Counted from the stretch's first letter, positions 1-7,740 are shown. The stretch: 64,000 bases of DNA from Gammaproteobacteria bacterium (GCA_029862045.1 JAOTYE010000011.1:1-64000), one strand, 5' to 3'. A program made the numbers and translations. The notes: generated by a model not told the origin, from the sequence alone.

Positions 1-66
1 CTCCCAACGGTCCCAGACCTCTGTCATCTCGGTCTGTGTGAAATATCTTCGTGCTCGCTGCTTCAT
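1..66 (-). CDS. IS30-family transposase, N-terminal fragment cut by the window edge
   Basis: Only 22 codons are visible before the frame runs off the left edge. The peptide begins MKQRARRYFTQTEMTEVWDR, which resembles the N-terminal helix-turn-helix start of IS30-type DDE transposases (basic stretch, aromatic-Thr segment, then Trp-x-Arg-Trp). A good ribosome-binding site (GGGAGG) lies about 8 bases before the ATG, and a terminal-repeat-like sequence lies about 35-60 bases upstream, which is the usual IS30 layout. The family call is an inference from a short peptide. The catalytic DDE core would be outside the window. Confidence 0.6.
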   Translation of the reverse strand, partial: MKQRARRYFTQTEMTEVWDRWE

Positions 67-100
67 TATCAACACCTCCCGCTCTATAGTTAGAGCTTAG

Positions 101-127
101 GTGTTGCATCGACCGGTTGAAACCACA
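101..127 (-). repeat. Candidate terminal inverted repeat of the IS30-like element
   Basis: The sequence reads GTGTTGCATCGACCGGTTGA and continues for a few bases. It has the shape of IS30 ends (a GTTGC-x-T-x-GACC-x-xTTGA pattern) and sits just upstream of the transposase start. If it is correct, the element ends near position 127 and the host sequence resumes before the ORF at 172. The partner repeat is outside the window, so the boundary is an inference. Confidence 0.45.
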
Positions 128-171
128 ACCCAAAGCGGACATTCGACCAAACCTTCTGGCGCTCTTGGACC

Positions 172-759
172 ATGCTCACGAAAATTCCAGTCCTGCTCAT
201 AGCAACTGTCCTTGCCGTCGGCCGGGCTTCGTACGCTAGCGGCCCGTTCCCGATGTGGGAATCTAAATGGTCCGCACATGTATGGAATAACTACTGCGCG
301 CTAAATCTTGAGTATTCGATACCAAACAGGAGAGACCGCGACCGAAGAGGGCTCCTTGCAGGACGGTCTTTGGATCGCTTATTCATAAGATTTTCGGCCA
401 GTACAAGATCGGACGGTCTGATTCCCGTAGAGTCGCTCGGCAAGATTAGGTTCGAGCTATTCTTTTATGGAGAGGACGGCCATGTTCCCGCGGTGAATGA
501 TCACGTAGTGTTGGCAAAGTTTGACGAATTCAAAATGGTGAAGAAAGAATCTCGGAATGACTGGATTGAATCCTTTTGGCTGAGTGAGCGTGACAGCTTG
601 TCAATGCTCGAGAAACTCAGTGACCATGAAGCCGTTGAGTTGATCTTTCAGTTCGCCGATGGCGAGACAAGGAAATCAAAGATATATCCGTCCGGGGATC
701 GGGATTTTCATGTTTGGACCGAGATGTTCAAGACGTGCATTCGCGAGAGTATCAACTGA
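172..759 (+). CDS. Exported protein of unknown function
   Basis: The 195-residue product starts with a typical Sec signal peptide: a Lys near the start, a hydrophobic core around residues 5-17, and a likely cleavage after Ser-Tyr-Ala near residue 22. The mature part is mixed alpha/beta and rich in charged residues, with Cys at about residues 42 and 189 that could pair in the periplasm. No family was recognised. The Shine-Dalgarno match is weak, so the start is less certain than the frame. It lies just downstream of an insertion-sequence end and has no obvious operon partner, which fits an accessory or recently rearranged locus. Confidence 0.55.
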   Translation: MLTKIPVLLIATVLAVGRASYASGPFPMWESKWSAHVWNNYCALNLEYSIPNRRDRDRRGLLAGRSLDRLFIRFSASTRSDGLIPVESLGKIRFELFFYGEDGHVPAVNDHVVLAKFDEFKMVKKESRNDWIESFWLSERDSLSMLEKLSDHEAVELIFQFADGETRKSKIYPSGDRDFHVWTEMFKTCIRESIN

Positions 760-1155
760 ATGAATTTCGCAATAGATGTCTGCTAATGGCCGTAACCAGC
801 CGGTCGCCTAGCATCCTTTGAACGGCCGCTCTTGAGAAAAGCAGACACTCGGTCTGAGCGGCAAGCCTGACCCTTTCTTTCCGCCCGCTAGTTGACTCTT
901 GTCCGTCCAAGTGACGGAGTTAATTTCTTGATAGACGTCTAGATGAGGACTACAAATCAGTAGTTTACGGCGCGAATAGTGACAGAGTTAATTTATTCGG
1001 TTCAATTGGCGGTGTTCACAATACTTGGGTAAATGTCAATTTCGGCTTATCGGTATTACGCGACGTTGGCCAGAAAGCGCGACCGATTGTTTTGCCAGCG
1101 CGTGTCTTATAGGTATGTCGCCTGGTTGCGGCAGAGCTGTGTAGGAGCTAAGAAA
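760..1155. other. 396-base non-coding stretch with a 17-base direct repeat
   Basis: No convincing gene is seen here. The motif agtgacRgagttaattt occurs twice, at 910-926 and 978-994, differing at one base, 68 bases apart. Motifs of this type are common beside REP-associated transposases in gammaproteobacteria, so this may be a decayed mobile-element flank; that is an inference. The barrel gene that follows has its own ribosome-binding site (AGGAG at 1143-1147), so the upstream in-frame codons from 1033 are probably not translated. Confidence 0.4.
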
Positions 1156-1809
1156 ATGACCAGAATCAAAAGGGTTCGTTATTTGACGGTGTTTCTGGGG
1201 ATAGTTCTGTTTTCTGGCGTGGCATACGCTGATGATTCGAAATAGGAAATTGGCCTGCGCGGGAACGTTTTATTGGGTGATGGTGTGCCGGCAAACGATA
1301 TTCTGGGGCTTGGCGTGATTGGCCGCTATCGCCTCAACAATGGCTGGTTCGTAAGTGCCGGACTCGACGTATATGAATTCGACTTCGAGCGTCCCTGGAA
1401 AGTAATTGGCCTCAGGCAGGACCCGAACGTCAATACGATCGATGCCTCGGCAGATAGCACCGTCTTCAGTGGTTCGATTGGGCGCTTGTACAACGAGACG
1501 GCTCATGGCCTTGACTGGTTCTGGACGCTCGGTGTTGGGTTCGCTTCGCCGAACGTCGACGATGTGGCGGGACCGACGGATACGGGCGGAACGTTTGATA
1601 TCGCGTTTGATGTTGGCGGTGAGATTCACGTGATGGCGACGTTGGGTTCCTCGTACAATTTCTCGGAAATCTGGTCCGTGAGTTTCGCGGCAAGAGTCGA
1701 ACATCACTTTATGGATGTGCTGCTGACCGATCGTGTTTCAGGCGCTACAGCCAAGGCCGACTCGCAAACGCCGATAGGGGCGTTTTTCAGTCTGAACTAC
1801 CGCTTCTAG
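1156..1809 (+). pseudogene. Outer-membrane beta-barrel protein gene interrupted by an in-frame TAG
   Basis: Translation from the ATG at 1156 (AGGAG nine bases upstream) gives a clear signal peptide ending in GVAYA, then Asp-Asp-Ser-Lys and a TAG stop at 1243-1245. The same frame continues without a gap for 187 more codons with a typical small outer-membrane barrel: alternating strands from EIGLRGNVLLG onward, Gly/aromatic pairs, and a C-terminal Asn-Tyr-Arg-Phe, the terminal-Phe signal for the BAM complex. Signal peptide, mature N-terminus and C-terminal Phe are thus all present in one frame, broken only by the stop. The simplest reading is a recent nonsense mutation, since TAG is one base from CAG, AAG, GAG or TGG. 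A sequencing error or amber readthrough is also possible. The exact barrel family (OmpW-like or similar) was not established. Confidence 0.7.
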
Positions 1810-1812
1810 CGA

Positions 1813-1863
1813 CTAGATGCTGGGTGGCGTTGCCCAGTCTCCGGGCAGCGCCCATTGATCCAT
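1813..1863 (-). pseudogene. Relic of an ALDH12-type aldehyde dehydrogenase C-terminus
   Basis: On the minus strand this piece reads MDQWALPGDWATPPSI followed by TAG. The intact dehydrogenase at 3046-4629 ends MDQGALPEAWETPPSM plus TAG. The two match at 11 of 16 residues with no gap, and the stop is shared. The bases also align, with about eight differences in 52. Immediately upstream in the same frame is a TGA, and the similarity then fades. This is best read as the decayed tail of a second copy, with the DUF4097 gene now lying between relic and intact copy. Confidence 0.65.
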
Positions 1864-1928
1864 TCAGCGATTACCTCGGCAATCACACGATGCGCGTGCC
1901 GGATTGATCTGCAGCTTTCCCGGTATTC

Positions 1929-2864
1929 TCATTCAATCCGAATGCCACCGGAGCCAGTTTCAATACGCAGAAGCTCCCCACCACCACGAACCTGTCCGCT
2001 CAGGTGCCTTTTGGATATTTTTCCCTGCACCATGATCGGATGATCAATGATTATGCTTCCCGAACTTGATTCTGCATCAAGTTCGAAGGCGGCATTTTCC
2101 GGCAACTTGATCTGGACCGACCCCGAACCAGTATCGAGCTTCCAGGGGCCTTCTTGTTGCCCATCGACTTCGATACGTCCACTGCCCGAATGAGCACGCA
2201 GCGCACCAACAACACCGTGCAGCTCGGTACTACCGGAGCCAGTGGACACGACGACGTCTCCAGGAGCCTCCTGGGTCAGCCGGATGCTTCCGCTGCCAGT
2301 ATGGCCCTCAAAAGCACCAGCGATACCATCTGCTCGAATAGCACCACTGCCGGTGCGCGCTTCAACTATGCCACCAATATCAGCGAGTGTTAGCGTGCCT
2401 GATCCGGTGCCGGCCTCGACGGGGCCTGCTATGCCGGAAATCGATTGCGAGCCGGATCCTGTGTGCGACTTCACTTGAGTACCGACAGGAACGACAACTT
2501 CGTAGCTTATTGTGACGTTGTGTCGATACGCCTTGTCCTTGATGTGACCAACCTGCAGCCGCCCATCAACGAGATTAACGGGGGGCGCACTTTCGAATCG
2601 GCGCACCAGTTCCTGAGCTTCGTCACCGCTTCTTTTAAACAAGCCAATGCCGACAGTAATATTCCCGGTAACCTCAACCCGATTGGAACTGCCGGCTCGA
2701 ATATCGATGGTGCCGCTGCCGGTTGCAACGTCCAACAGGACGGGTTCGTCGACCAAAAGCGATTGTTGAAAAGAGCCGCTGGCGCTCCGGGCCTCGCCGG
2801 CCCAAAAAGCGCTCAGCAAAGCCCCGCAAATGACCAACGCTTTAAATTTCAATGTCGGGTTCAC
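1929..2864 (-). CDS. DUF4097-type exported protein with TGSG repeats
   Basis: The GTG at 2864 is chosen as start because GGAGG lies seven bases upstream and it leads straight into a signal peptide (Lys-Phe-Lys, then a hydrophobic core ending GEARSA). The 311-residue product is built from about ten repeats of roughly 20 residues, each with a T/S-G-S-G turn followed by a short beta strand (for example HTGSGSQSI, RTGSGAIRA, DTGSGSVQI). This is the right-handed beta-helix-like pattern of DUF4097/putative adhesin domains. The function is unknown; such proteins are surface or periplasmic and often sit near envelope-stress regulators. No operon partner is visible. The gene sits between a dehydrogenase relic and the intact dehydrogenase. 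Confidence 0.75.
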   Translation of the reverse strand: MNPTLKFKALVICGALLSAFWAGEARSASGSFQQSLLVDEPVLLDVATGSGTIDIRAGSSNRVEVTGNITVGIGLFKRSGDEAQELVRRFESAPPVNLVDGRLQVGHIKDKAYRHNVTISYEVVVPVGTQVKSHTGSGSQSISGIAGPVEAGTGSGTLTLADIGGIVEARTGSGAIRADGIAGAFEGHTGSGSIRLTQEAPGDVVVSTGSGSTELHGVVGALRAHSGSGRIEVDGQQEGPWKLDTGSGSVQIKLPENAAFELDAESSSGSIIIDHPIMVQGKISKRHLSGQVRGGGELLRIETGSGGIRIE

Positions 2865-3045
2865 TTCTATACCTCCGGGGCAACGAAGCCCAATCACACT
2901 GCTTTATAGAGATTGCTCGGACCAACAATCAGGGAGAGAGGCCGCGAGGGTATATATTAGATGCCGCGAACCGACGATTGGATGCAGGAGGTTTCCCGGC
3001 AATTGTCTTGCCACTTGCCCGGCGTACTGACGAACGCTCAAGCCA

Positions 3046-4629
3046 CTACATGCTGGGTGGCGTTTCCCAGGCCTCCGGGAGCGCCCCCTGATCCATGATG
3101 ATTTCCCGGTGGCAGCTCCAGGTATGCTTGATCGCCTCCGGTGTGCCGATGCCGGCACCGCGCGGGTCGCCGGCCGGACCAAACCAATGGTTTTGCGGCG
3201 CACCAGTGGTCCGCGCGCGCATGCCACAGTAGGTGGTGCCGTTCACGGTCGCGCCGAGTACCTTGTTCTGAAAAACAGCATCGCCGCTGACGACAGCAGC
3301 CGTCAGGTGGTGTGATATGCGCTCGAGGAGCTCCAATACGGCCGGCAGGTCATCGTCGCCATAGGTGGTGACGACCTGAAACGGCCCGAACAGTTCGGTC
3401 GTGAGTAAGCCGAAGTGATCGCCACAAAGCGTGGACAATGGCACGCGGACGGCCGTCGCTTCATAAGCGCCATAACAATCTGGGATATCGTGCCCTTCGA
3501 GCGGCGAGCCACCGAACATGAGTTTCGCGCCAGGCACCTCGAGCACGGCATCGATATGTGCCTTGATCTGCTCGTTGTTCCAGGTCAACACGGGTCCGAG
3601 AGTAAAGTCGTCCAGGCCGCGGCGGGCAGCAAGCGGTCCCAGCTTCGGCAACAGGGCGTCGGCCCAGTTGTCGTGAACAAACAGGATGCTCTGCGCCGAA
3701 CACTTCTGGCCGGACGCATTGTAGGCGTCTTCGTCCGACTGCCAGGCGACGTAATCGAGCCAGGAGTCGTCGTAGTCCGGCCCAATGACCTTCCAGTCGA
3801 AGCCCGCGTCCTCAATGCGGACCGAACCATTAACAGCAGCCGACGTGGCCTCGGCAACCTGGCTCGAACCGGTAAACTGAACCAGCCGGACATCGTCTTT
3901 CGCGGCCTCTATAAGCTTGCCCATTGTCCTGCCGCCGCAATGGATCATGTCGACGTCCGTGGCATTCAAGCCACAGTGAATCAGAAAACGCAGGAACTGC
4001 TCGATAACGATGTCGACCGTCGTGGCCGATTTTACGAGCGGCCGATTGCCCATGAACAGAGCACCGAGGACTTGTAACGCAGGTATCTCCAGAGGGAAAT
4101 TAAAGGGCGCCACTACAACCACGGGACCGTAGGGCCAGCGGTAGCCACGCGATTCCTGTCCCGTACGGTCGCCCGGATTTGAAAAGCCCCGCGCAAGAAA
4201 GCGCACGCCATCACCGGCAAAATTCTGCAAAAACGCTCGAGTTACCGTGACTTCTGCCATGCACTGAGCCCAGCTCTTGGGCATGACACGTTGTATGAGT
4301 TTCGCGAAGAAGTCCGCGACATCTTGTTCAGCGAGAAGCGCTGCGGCCCTGGCACAGACTCCGCCCAGCGCGACGTACCGTTCGGCGTTTTTTAGCGGGT
4401 TGTGCAAACCCGTCTTTGGGCAGCTTTTCAGACCGGCGATGAAGGGTGCAACATCCTGTGTGTCCGGCATCTCGAGAAATCGGTCACCGTTCATCGGGTC
4501 GACGACGCCCATTGTCTTCGGGTCTGATACCCACGCCCCGCCAACGAGATTCTGCGCCCGGGCTGGTGATGTGGCGGTCATACCGTCGAACGGATCAACG
4601 GTGGCAAAGGAAGCGACTCTATCGGTCAT
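3046..4629 (-). CDS. Delta-1-pyrroline-5-carboxylate dehydrogenase, ALDH12 (plant) type
   Basis: The 527-residue product is a full-length aldehyde dehydrogenase. It would oxidise glutamate semialdehyde/P5C to glutamate with NAD, the second step of proline breakdown, in the cytosol. Visible motifs are PFNFPLEIPALQ (cofactor-domain start), QFTGSSQVAEA, the catalytic cysteine in ASGQKCSAQS, ELFGPFQVVT and TGAPQNHWFGPAGDPRGAGI near the C-terminus. The usual ELGGK motif is replaced by EDAGFDWKVIGPD, which is characteristic of the plant mitochondrial ALDH12A1 family rather than the PutA or RocA enzymes. ATG start with GGGGAA upstream. It stands alone, without a proline dehydrogenase beside it. Confidence is high for the superfamily and good for the ALDH12 type. 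Confidence 0.88.
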   Translation of the reverse strand: MTDRVASFATVDPFDGMTATSPARAQNLVGGAWVSDPKTMGVVDPMNGDRFLEMPDTQDVAPFIAGLKSCPKTGLHNPLKNAERYVALGGVCARAAALLAEQDVADFFAKLIQRVMPKSWAQCMAEVTVTRAFLQNFAGDGVRFLARGFSNPGDRTGQESRGYRWPYGPVVVVAPFNFPLEIPALQVLGALFMGNRPLVKSATTVDIVIEQFLRFLIHCGLNATDVDMIHCGGRTMGKLIEAAKDDVRLVQFTGSSQVAEATSAAVNGSVRIEDAGFDWKVIGPDYDDSWLDYVAWQSDEDAYNASGQKCSAQSILFVHDNWADALLPKLGPLAARRGLDDFTLGPVLTWNNEQIKAHIDAVLEVPGAKLMFGGSPLEGHDIPDCYGAYEATAVRVPLSTLCGDHFGLLTTELFGPFQVVTTYGDDDLPAVLELLERISHHLTAAVVSGDAVFQNKVLGATVNGTTYCGMRARTTGAPQNHWFGPAGDPRGAGIGTPEAIKHTWSCHREIIMDQGALPEAWETPPSM

Positions 4630-4878
4630 TTTTGTTCCCCATCTGAGCAGGGCTGGAGTTTAGCCGAAGTGTGTTATCCCGTCATGGAGCCAGGGCAATG
4701 TAGGCCATCTGCGAACGCCCGCAAGCAACCCTCCAGCGGGCGCCCAACTGCCGGTACCGGGGCCAACGCCGAAAAACGAGTATATTCAGGCCAGTATCGG
4801 TCGATTTGTGACCCCGGACAAAGCGCCACTATTACGGCCAAGGTAGGATGCTGGCAGGATCCCAACGGAGGAGCCCCA

Positions 4879-5610
4879 ATGCGAACCTGGATTGCGCTGC
4901 TCATTGCCGCGGCTTTCATCTCTTCTGCCAGTACGCGTGCAGAGATTTATCGATGCCAGGAAGCGGATGGCAGCCTCACTTATTCGCAAACGCCCTGCTC
5001 GAAGGAGGCGCCGGTCAAGATCAACGCGTCTGGACCGGGTACAAGCGGTGTTGATTGCAGCTACGTCGACAAATTCGCGGTGTCGACGGCGAGGCTAATG
5101 CGAAACGGTGCAGCATCCGATGAGGTGTTCAATCGTTATGGCGGCCTTGGTGCGCTTTCGAACGGATCAATCGGTGTCATCAATTACGTCTATTCGTTTC
5201 GGACGAACAACGGTGTCCCTGCGGAGAGGATTGCCGGCTTAACTCAGGCGAAGTGCAAGGCAAAGGGTTTTGGTGATGTGAGTTGTAAGGCGCTGCCGCA
5301 CTCATTCACCGAAGGACTGGGCGGCTGCGATGTTGAAGAAGAAGACGAGACCTCGCAACCGCCAGCGACGGTTGACCCGGCCATATCGATGGGCGAACAG
5401 ATAGCAGCACCCACGACGTCAAACGACAGCCGCGCGGATGAGCAATCGACCAGGGCTCGCGATGAGGCGCTCACCGAACAGTGCAAGAAGAGATACCGGG
5501 ACCAGATCGACGCCATCGACGCGCAGATGCGCAGCGGTTACTCATCGGAGCAAGGTGAGATATACCGGGAGCAACTCCGGGCACTGACTGAACGGCTGCG
5601 CGCCTGCTAA
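4879..5610 (+). CDS. DUF4124 domain exported protein
   Basis: The ATG at 4879 is preferred to an earlier in-frame start because GGAGGAG lies just upstream and it begins a signal peptide (MRTWIALLIAAAFISSAS, cleavage near TRA). The mature protein opens with the DUF4124 signature, YRCQEADGSLTYSQTPC, a short Cys-paired beta unit common in gammaproteobacterial periplasmic proteins. A middle region with several cysteines follows, then an acidic, Ser/Thr-rich linker and a charged C-terminal helix with a final Cys (243 residues). The next gene follows after 11 bases, so the two are probably co-transcribed. The molecular role is unknown. Confidence 0.75.
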   Translation: MRTWIALLIAAAFISSASTRAEIYRCQEADGSLTYSQTPCSKEAPVKINASGPGTSGVDCSYVDKFAVSTARLMRNGAASDEVFNRYGGLGALSNGSIGVINYVYSFRTNNGVPAERIAGLTQAKCKAKGFGDVSCKALPHSFTEGLGGCDVEEEDETSQPPATVDPAISMGEQIAAPTTSNDSRADEQSTRARDEALTEQCKKRYRDQIDAIDAQMRSGYSSEQGEIYREQLRALTERLRAC

Positions 5611-5621
5611 CATCGTTCGGC

Positions 5622-6125
5622 ATGAACAAGATATCGATTACGGTGACTGTGCTGGCGGTTTCGCTGCCATTACATGCGGCGGCCCAGGTTGCCGACCCGG
5701 AAACAGCCGAGATCGATACCACGATCGATGAAATCACGGCCGTAGGTGCGCGAACCCTGGGGTCAATGCGGACTGAGGTCGTATTGGCGGAGGACGAGGT
5801 CTATGCGCTTTACAACGATCTGAATGAGGACGATGGCTACGACATCATCTGTAAAAAGGAGACACGAATCGGCAGCCAGATACCTCGTCGAGTCTGTCTC
5901 GCACGCATGTATCGAGAGGCTGTAGCCGAAGCGACAGTCGATGAAGACACGGGTGACTACATGGTGGTTGGGAGGATGACCGGCAGCTCGAAGCACCAGA
6001 AGATTCTGCAGGAAAAGATGCGAGCGCTCGCGATAGAACATCCTGAGCTATCGGCGGCGCTCAAGAAGCGACACGCGCTTGCAAAAAAATTCCAGGAAGA
6101 GCGGGACAAGAAGTACGCTAACTAA
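5622..6125 (+). CDS. Exported protein of unknown function with a CX14C motif
   Basis: The 167-residue product has a signal peptide (MNKISITVTVLAVSLPLHAAAQ). The only strong motif is IICKKE-x-x-IGSQIPRRVC, a Cys pair around a Gly-Ser-x-Ile-Pro-x-Arg-Val-Cys core that recurs in small exported gammaproteobacterial proteins of unknown role. The C-terminal third is a highly charged helix (ALKKRHALAKKFQEERDKK) that may be a coiled coil. It follows the DUF4124 gene by 11 bases and ends at a terminator, so the two form a short operon. Confidence 0.65.
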   Translation: MNKISITVTVLAVSLPLHAAAQVADPETAEIDTTIDEITAVGARTLGSMRTEVVLAEDEVYALYNDLNEDDGYDIICKKETRIGSQIPRRVCLARMYREAVAEATVDEDTGDYMVVGRMTGSSKHQKILQEKMRALAIEHPELSAALKKRHALAKKFQEERDKKYAN

Positions 6126-6136
6126 GCGGCAACAAA

Positions 6137-6166
6137 AAAGGGCGAGACCCTGAGGTCTCGCCCTTT
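6137..6166. terminator. Bidirectional rho-independent terminator
   Basis: A 13-bp perfect stem (AAAGGGCGAGACC with its complement) closes on the four-base loop CTGA. A-rich and T-rich ends on both sides make it work in either direction. It sits between the stop of the exported-protein gene on the plus strand and the stop of the cold-shock gene on the minus strand. Confidence 0.9.
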
Positions 6167-6187
6167 CGGTACTCAATCTTTAAGTAC

Positions 6188-6394
6188 TTAGACCGGTACG
6201 ATGTCCTCCGCCTGCGGACCCTTCTGGCCCTGCGTGACGGTGAATTCGACCTTCTGGCCTTCAGCGAGCGTCTTGAAGCCGTCGCCCTTGATAGCGCTGA
6301 AATGCGCAAAGACGTCAGGGCCGTTCTCTTGCTCAATAAAGCCGAAGCCCTTGGAGTCGTTGAACCATTTAACGGTTCCGGTAGTTGTAGACAT
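6188..6394 (-). CDS. CspA-family cold-shock protein
   Basis: The 68-residue single OB-fold protein carries both RNA-binding motifs: KGFGFI (RNP1) at residues 15-20 and VFAHF (RNP2) at about 28-32. It also has the GTVKWFN start and a C-terminal GPQAEDI. Such proteins bind single-stranded RNA and DNA, melt RNA structure and act as chaperones or antiterminators in the cytosol. The ribosome-binding site is AGGAGA, six bases before the ATG. The gene is alone and is preceded by a leader of about 145 bases, as in cold-inducible csp genes. It ends at the terminator shared with the opposite operon. Confidence 0.95.
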   Translation of the reverse strand: MSTTTGTVKWFNDSKGFGFIEQENGPDVFAHFSAIKGDGFKTLAEGQKVEFTVTQGQKGPQAEDIVPV

Positions 6395-6547
6395 AATTGT
6401 CTCCTGTCAAACATTTGTAAATATAGCCTTTTGATAAGGCCGTTTGGCTGAAAGTGTTGCTATTACTTATGAAAACAGGACGAGCTACAAAAACTGGAAC
6501 ATCGAAACGAGATACATAAATAGTTGGCGTACATTCAAGCTGGGCGC

Positions 6548-6575
6548 AGTATATACGGCATTAGCCCGTATACAA
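6548..6575 (-). promoter_or_regulatory. Candidate sigma-70 promoter of the cold-shock gene
   Basis: On the minus strand TTGTAT (6570-6575) and TATACT (6548-6553) are separated by 16 bases, close to the -35 and -10 consensus. Transcription from about 6541 would give an untranslated leader of roughly 145 bases, similar in length to the leader of E. coli cspA. The region also holds an imperfect hairpin. This is an inference from sequence only. Confidence 0.5.
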
Positions 6576-6676
6576 GCCCACAAGTCCGTTTTTTGAGGAT
6601 TTTTTGCAGGCCAAAAAAGGGCGAATTCTGGCTATTTGGCGCCGCATGGCGCCCCACAGGAGACTAGAGGCCGTAA

Positions 6677-7186
6677 ATGGGACTCGACATTCGACAAGCC
6701 GACTCGCGCGACCTCAATCGCCTGGTCGAGATCTACAATCACTACGTGACCGAAACACATGTCACGTTTGACACCGAACCATTCGCAGTGGCTGCGCGTA
6801 CCCAGTGGTTCACTCAATTCTCGGATGTAGGGCCTCACCGCCTGCTGGTTGGTGAACTGGGCGATGCGGTAATCGGCTACGCGTCGAGCAACCGTTTCAA
6901 AACGAGGCCCGCATACGACACGTCTGTAGAGACAACAATCTACCTGGACCCACAGCAGGTCGGAAATGGTTTCGGTGAAAAACTGTATACGCAGTTGTTA
7001 GACGCCCTCCGGGATGAGGAATCGGTGCACCGTGCATACGGCGGCATAGCGCTGCCCAATCCGGGGTCTGTCGCGTTGCATGAAAAACTTGGTTTTGTTC
7101 GCGTTGGCTCTTACCATGAAGTCGGTTTCAAGTTTGGCAAGTATTGGGACGTCGACTGGTTCGAGAAGGACGTATCAGGACAATGA
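6677..7186 (+). CDS. GNAT acetyltransferase, phosphinothricin/MnaT type
   Basis: The 169-residue product has the GNAT order: N-terminal DIRQADSRDLNRLVEIYNHYV, the TFDTEPF segment seen in phosphinothricin and methionine-sulfoximine acetyltransferases (pat/bar/yncA group), the EVSVYL-like strand (ETTIYLDPQQVGNGFGEKL) with the acetyl-CoA loop QxxGxG, and a C-terminal HEKLGFVRVGSYHEVGFKFGKYWDV typical of this subfamily. It would acetylate the amino group of an amino-acid-like substrate in the cytosol; the true substrate is not known. The next gene overlaps its stop by ATGA, so translation is probably coupled. Confidence 0.88.
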   Translation: MGLDIRQADSRDLNRLVEIYNHYVTETHVTFDTEPFAVAARTQWFTQFSDVGPHRLLVGELGDAVIGYASSNRFKTRPAYDTSVETTIYLDPQQVGNGFGEKLYTQLLDALRDEESVHRAYGGIALPNPGSVALHEKLGFVRVGSYHEVGFKFGKYWDVDWFEKDVSGQ

Positions 7187-7740
7187 CTTCAAGTAGACAA
7201 TTGAGTACCGCGGAGCTCGAACAAGGGCTCGATAATATTCTGCAGTCACCGCAAGACGAAGGTACGCTCGAGCTTATCGTGAAACGACCCGAAGTCGATC
7301 AGCGTGAGGTAGTAACCCAGGGCCGTCTCGACGTCGAACAAGGCCTCGTTGGCGATAACTGGTTAAGCCGCGGCAACAGGCACATGCCGGACGGCGCGGC
7401 CGATCCCGACATGCAGCTCAATATCATGAATGCGCGAGTGGTTGCGCTGGTCGCGGATGGCACCGAGCGACGCGAGCTTGCCGGGGATCAGCTGTACCTG
7501 GATATGGACCTGAGTGGCGAGAACTTGCCGCCGGGTACGCAGCTCGAGATTGGCGACGCGCTCATCGAAGTGACCGAGCCGCCACACACGGGCTGCAAGA
7601 AGTTCGCGAGTCGCTTCGGTCGGGATGCGATGGTATTCGTCAATTCCGGGCCGGGGAAGACGCGCAACTTTCGCGGCATCAACGCCAAGGTCGTCAAGTC
7701 CGGTGACATCAAAGTCGGGGACGTCGCTCGAAAACGCTAG
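7183..7740 (+). CDS. MOSC domain protein
   Basis: The ATG at 7183 overlaps the stop of the acetyltransferase (ATGA) and is preferred to an earlier in-frame start inside that gene. The 185-residue product is a single MOSC (MOCO sulfurase C-terminal-like) domain. It shows DNWLSRG, a beta-rich core, the MOSC Cys in PPHTGCKKFASRFG (near residue 144), and RNFRGINAKV at the end. MOSC proteins bind molybdenum cofactor or carry sulfur; stand-alone versions resemble YiiM-type reductases of N-hydroxylated compounds. The specific reaction is not known. It forms a two-gene operon with the acetyltransferase and overlaps the opposing esterase gene by four bases. Confidence 0.85.
   Translation: MTSSRQLSTAELEQGLDNILQSPQDEGTLELIVKRPEVDQREVVTQGRLDVEQGLVGDNWLSRGNRHMPDGAADPDMQLNIMNARVVALVADGTERRELAGDQLYLDMDLSGENLPPGTQLEIGDALIEVTEPPHTGCKKFASRFGRDAMVFVNSGPGKTRNFRGINAKVVKSGDIKVGDVARKR

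Noticed and set aside
1033..1155. 41-codon N-terminal extension of the barrel gene
   Set aside because: The ATG at 1156 has an AGGAG site and starts a proper signal peptide; the extension has neither.
4630..4878. Possible N-terminal extension or small RNA between the dehydrogenase and the DUF4124 gene
   Set aside because: The in-frame extension from 4669 lacks a signal or start site, and no strong hairpin with a T-run is visible.
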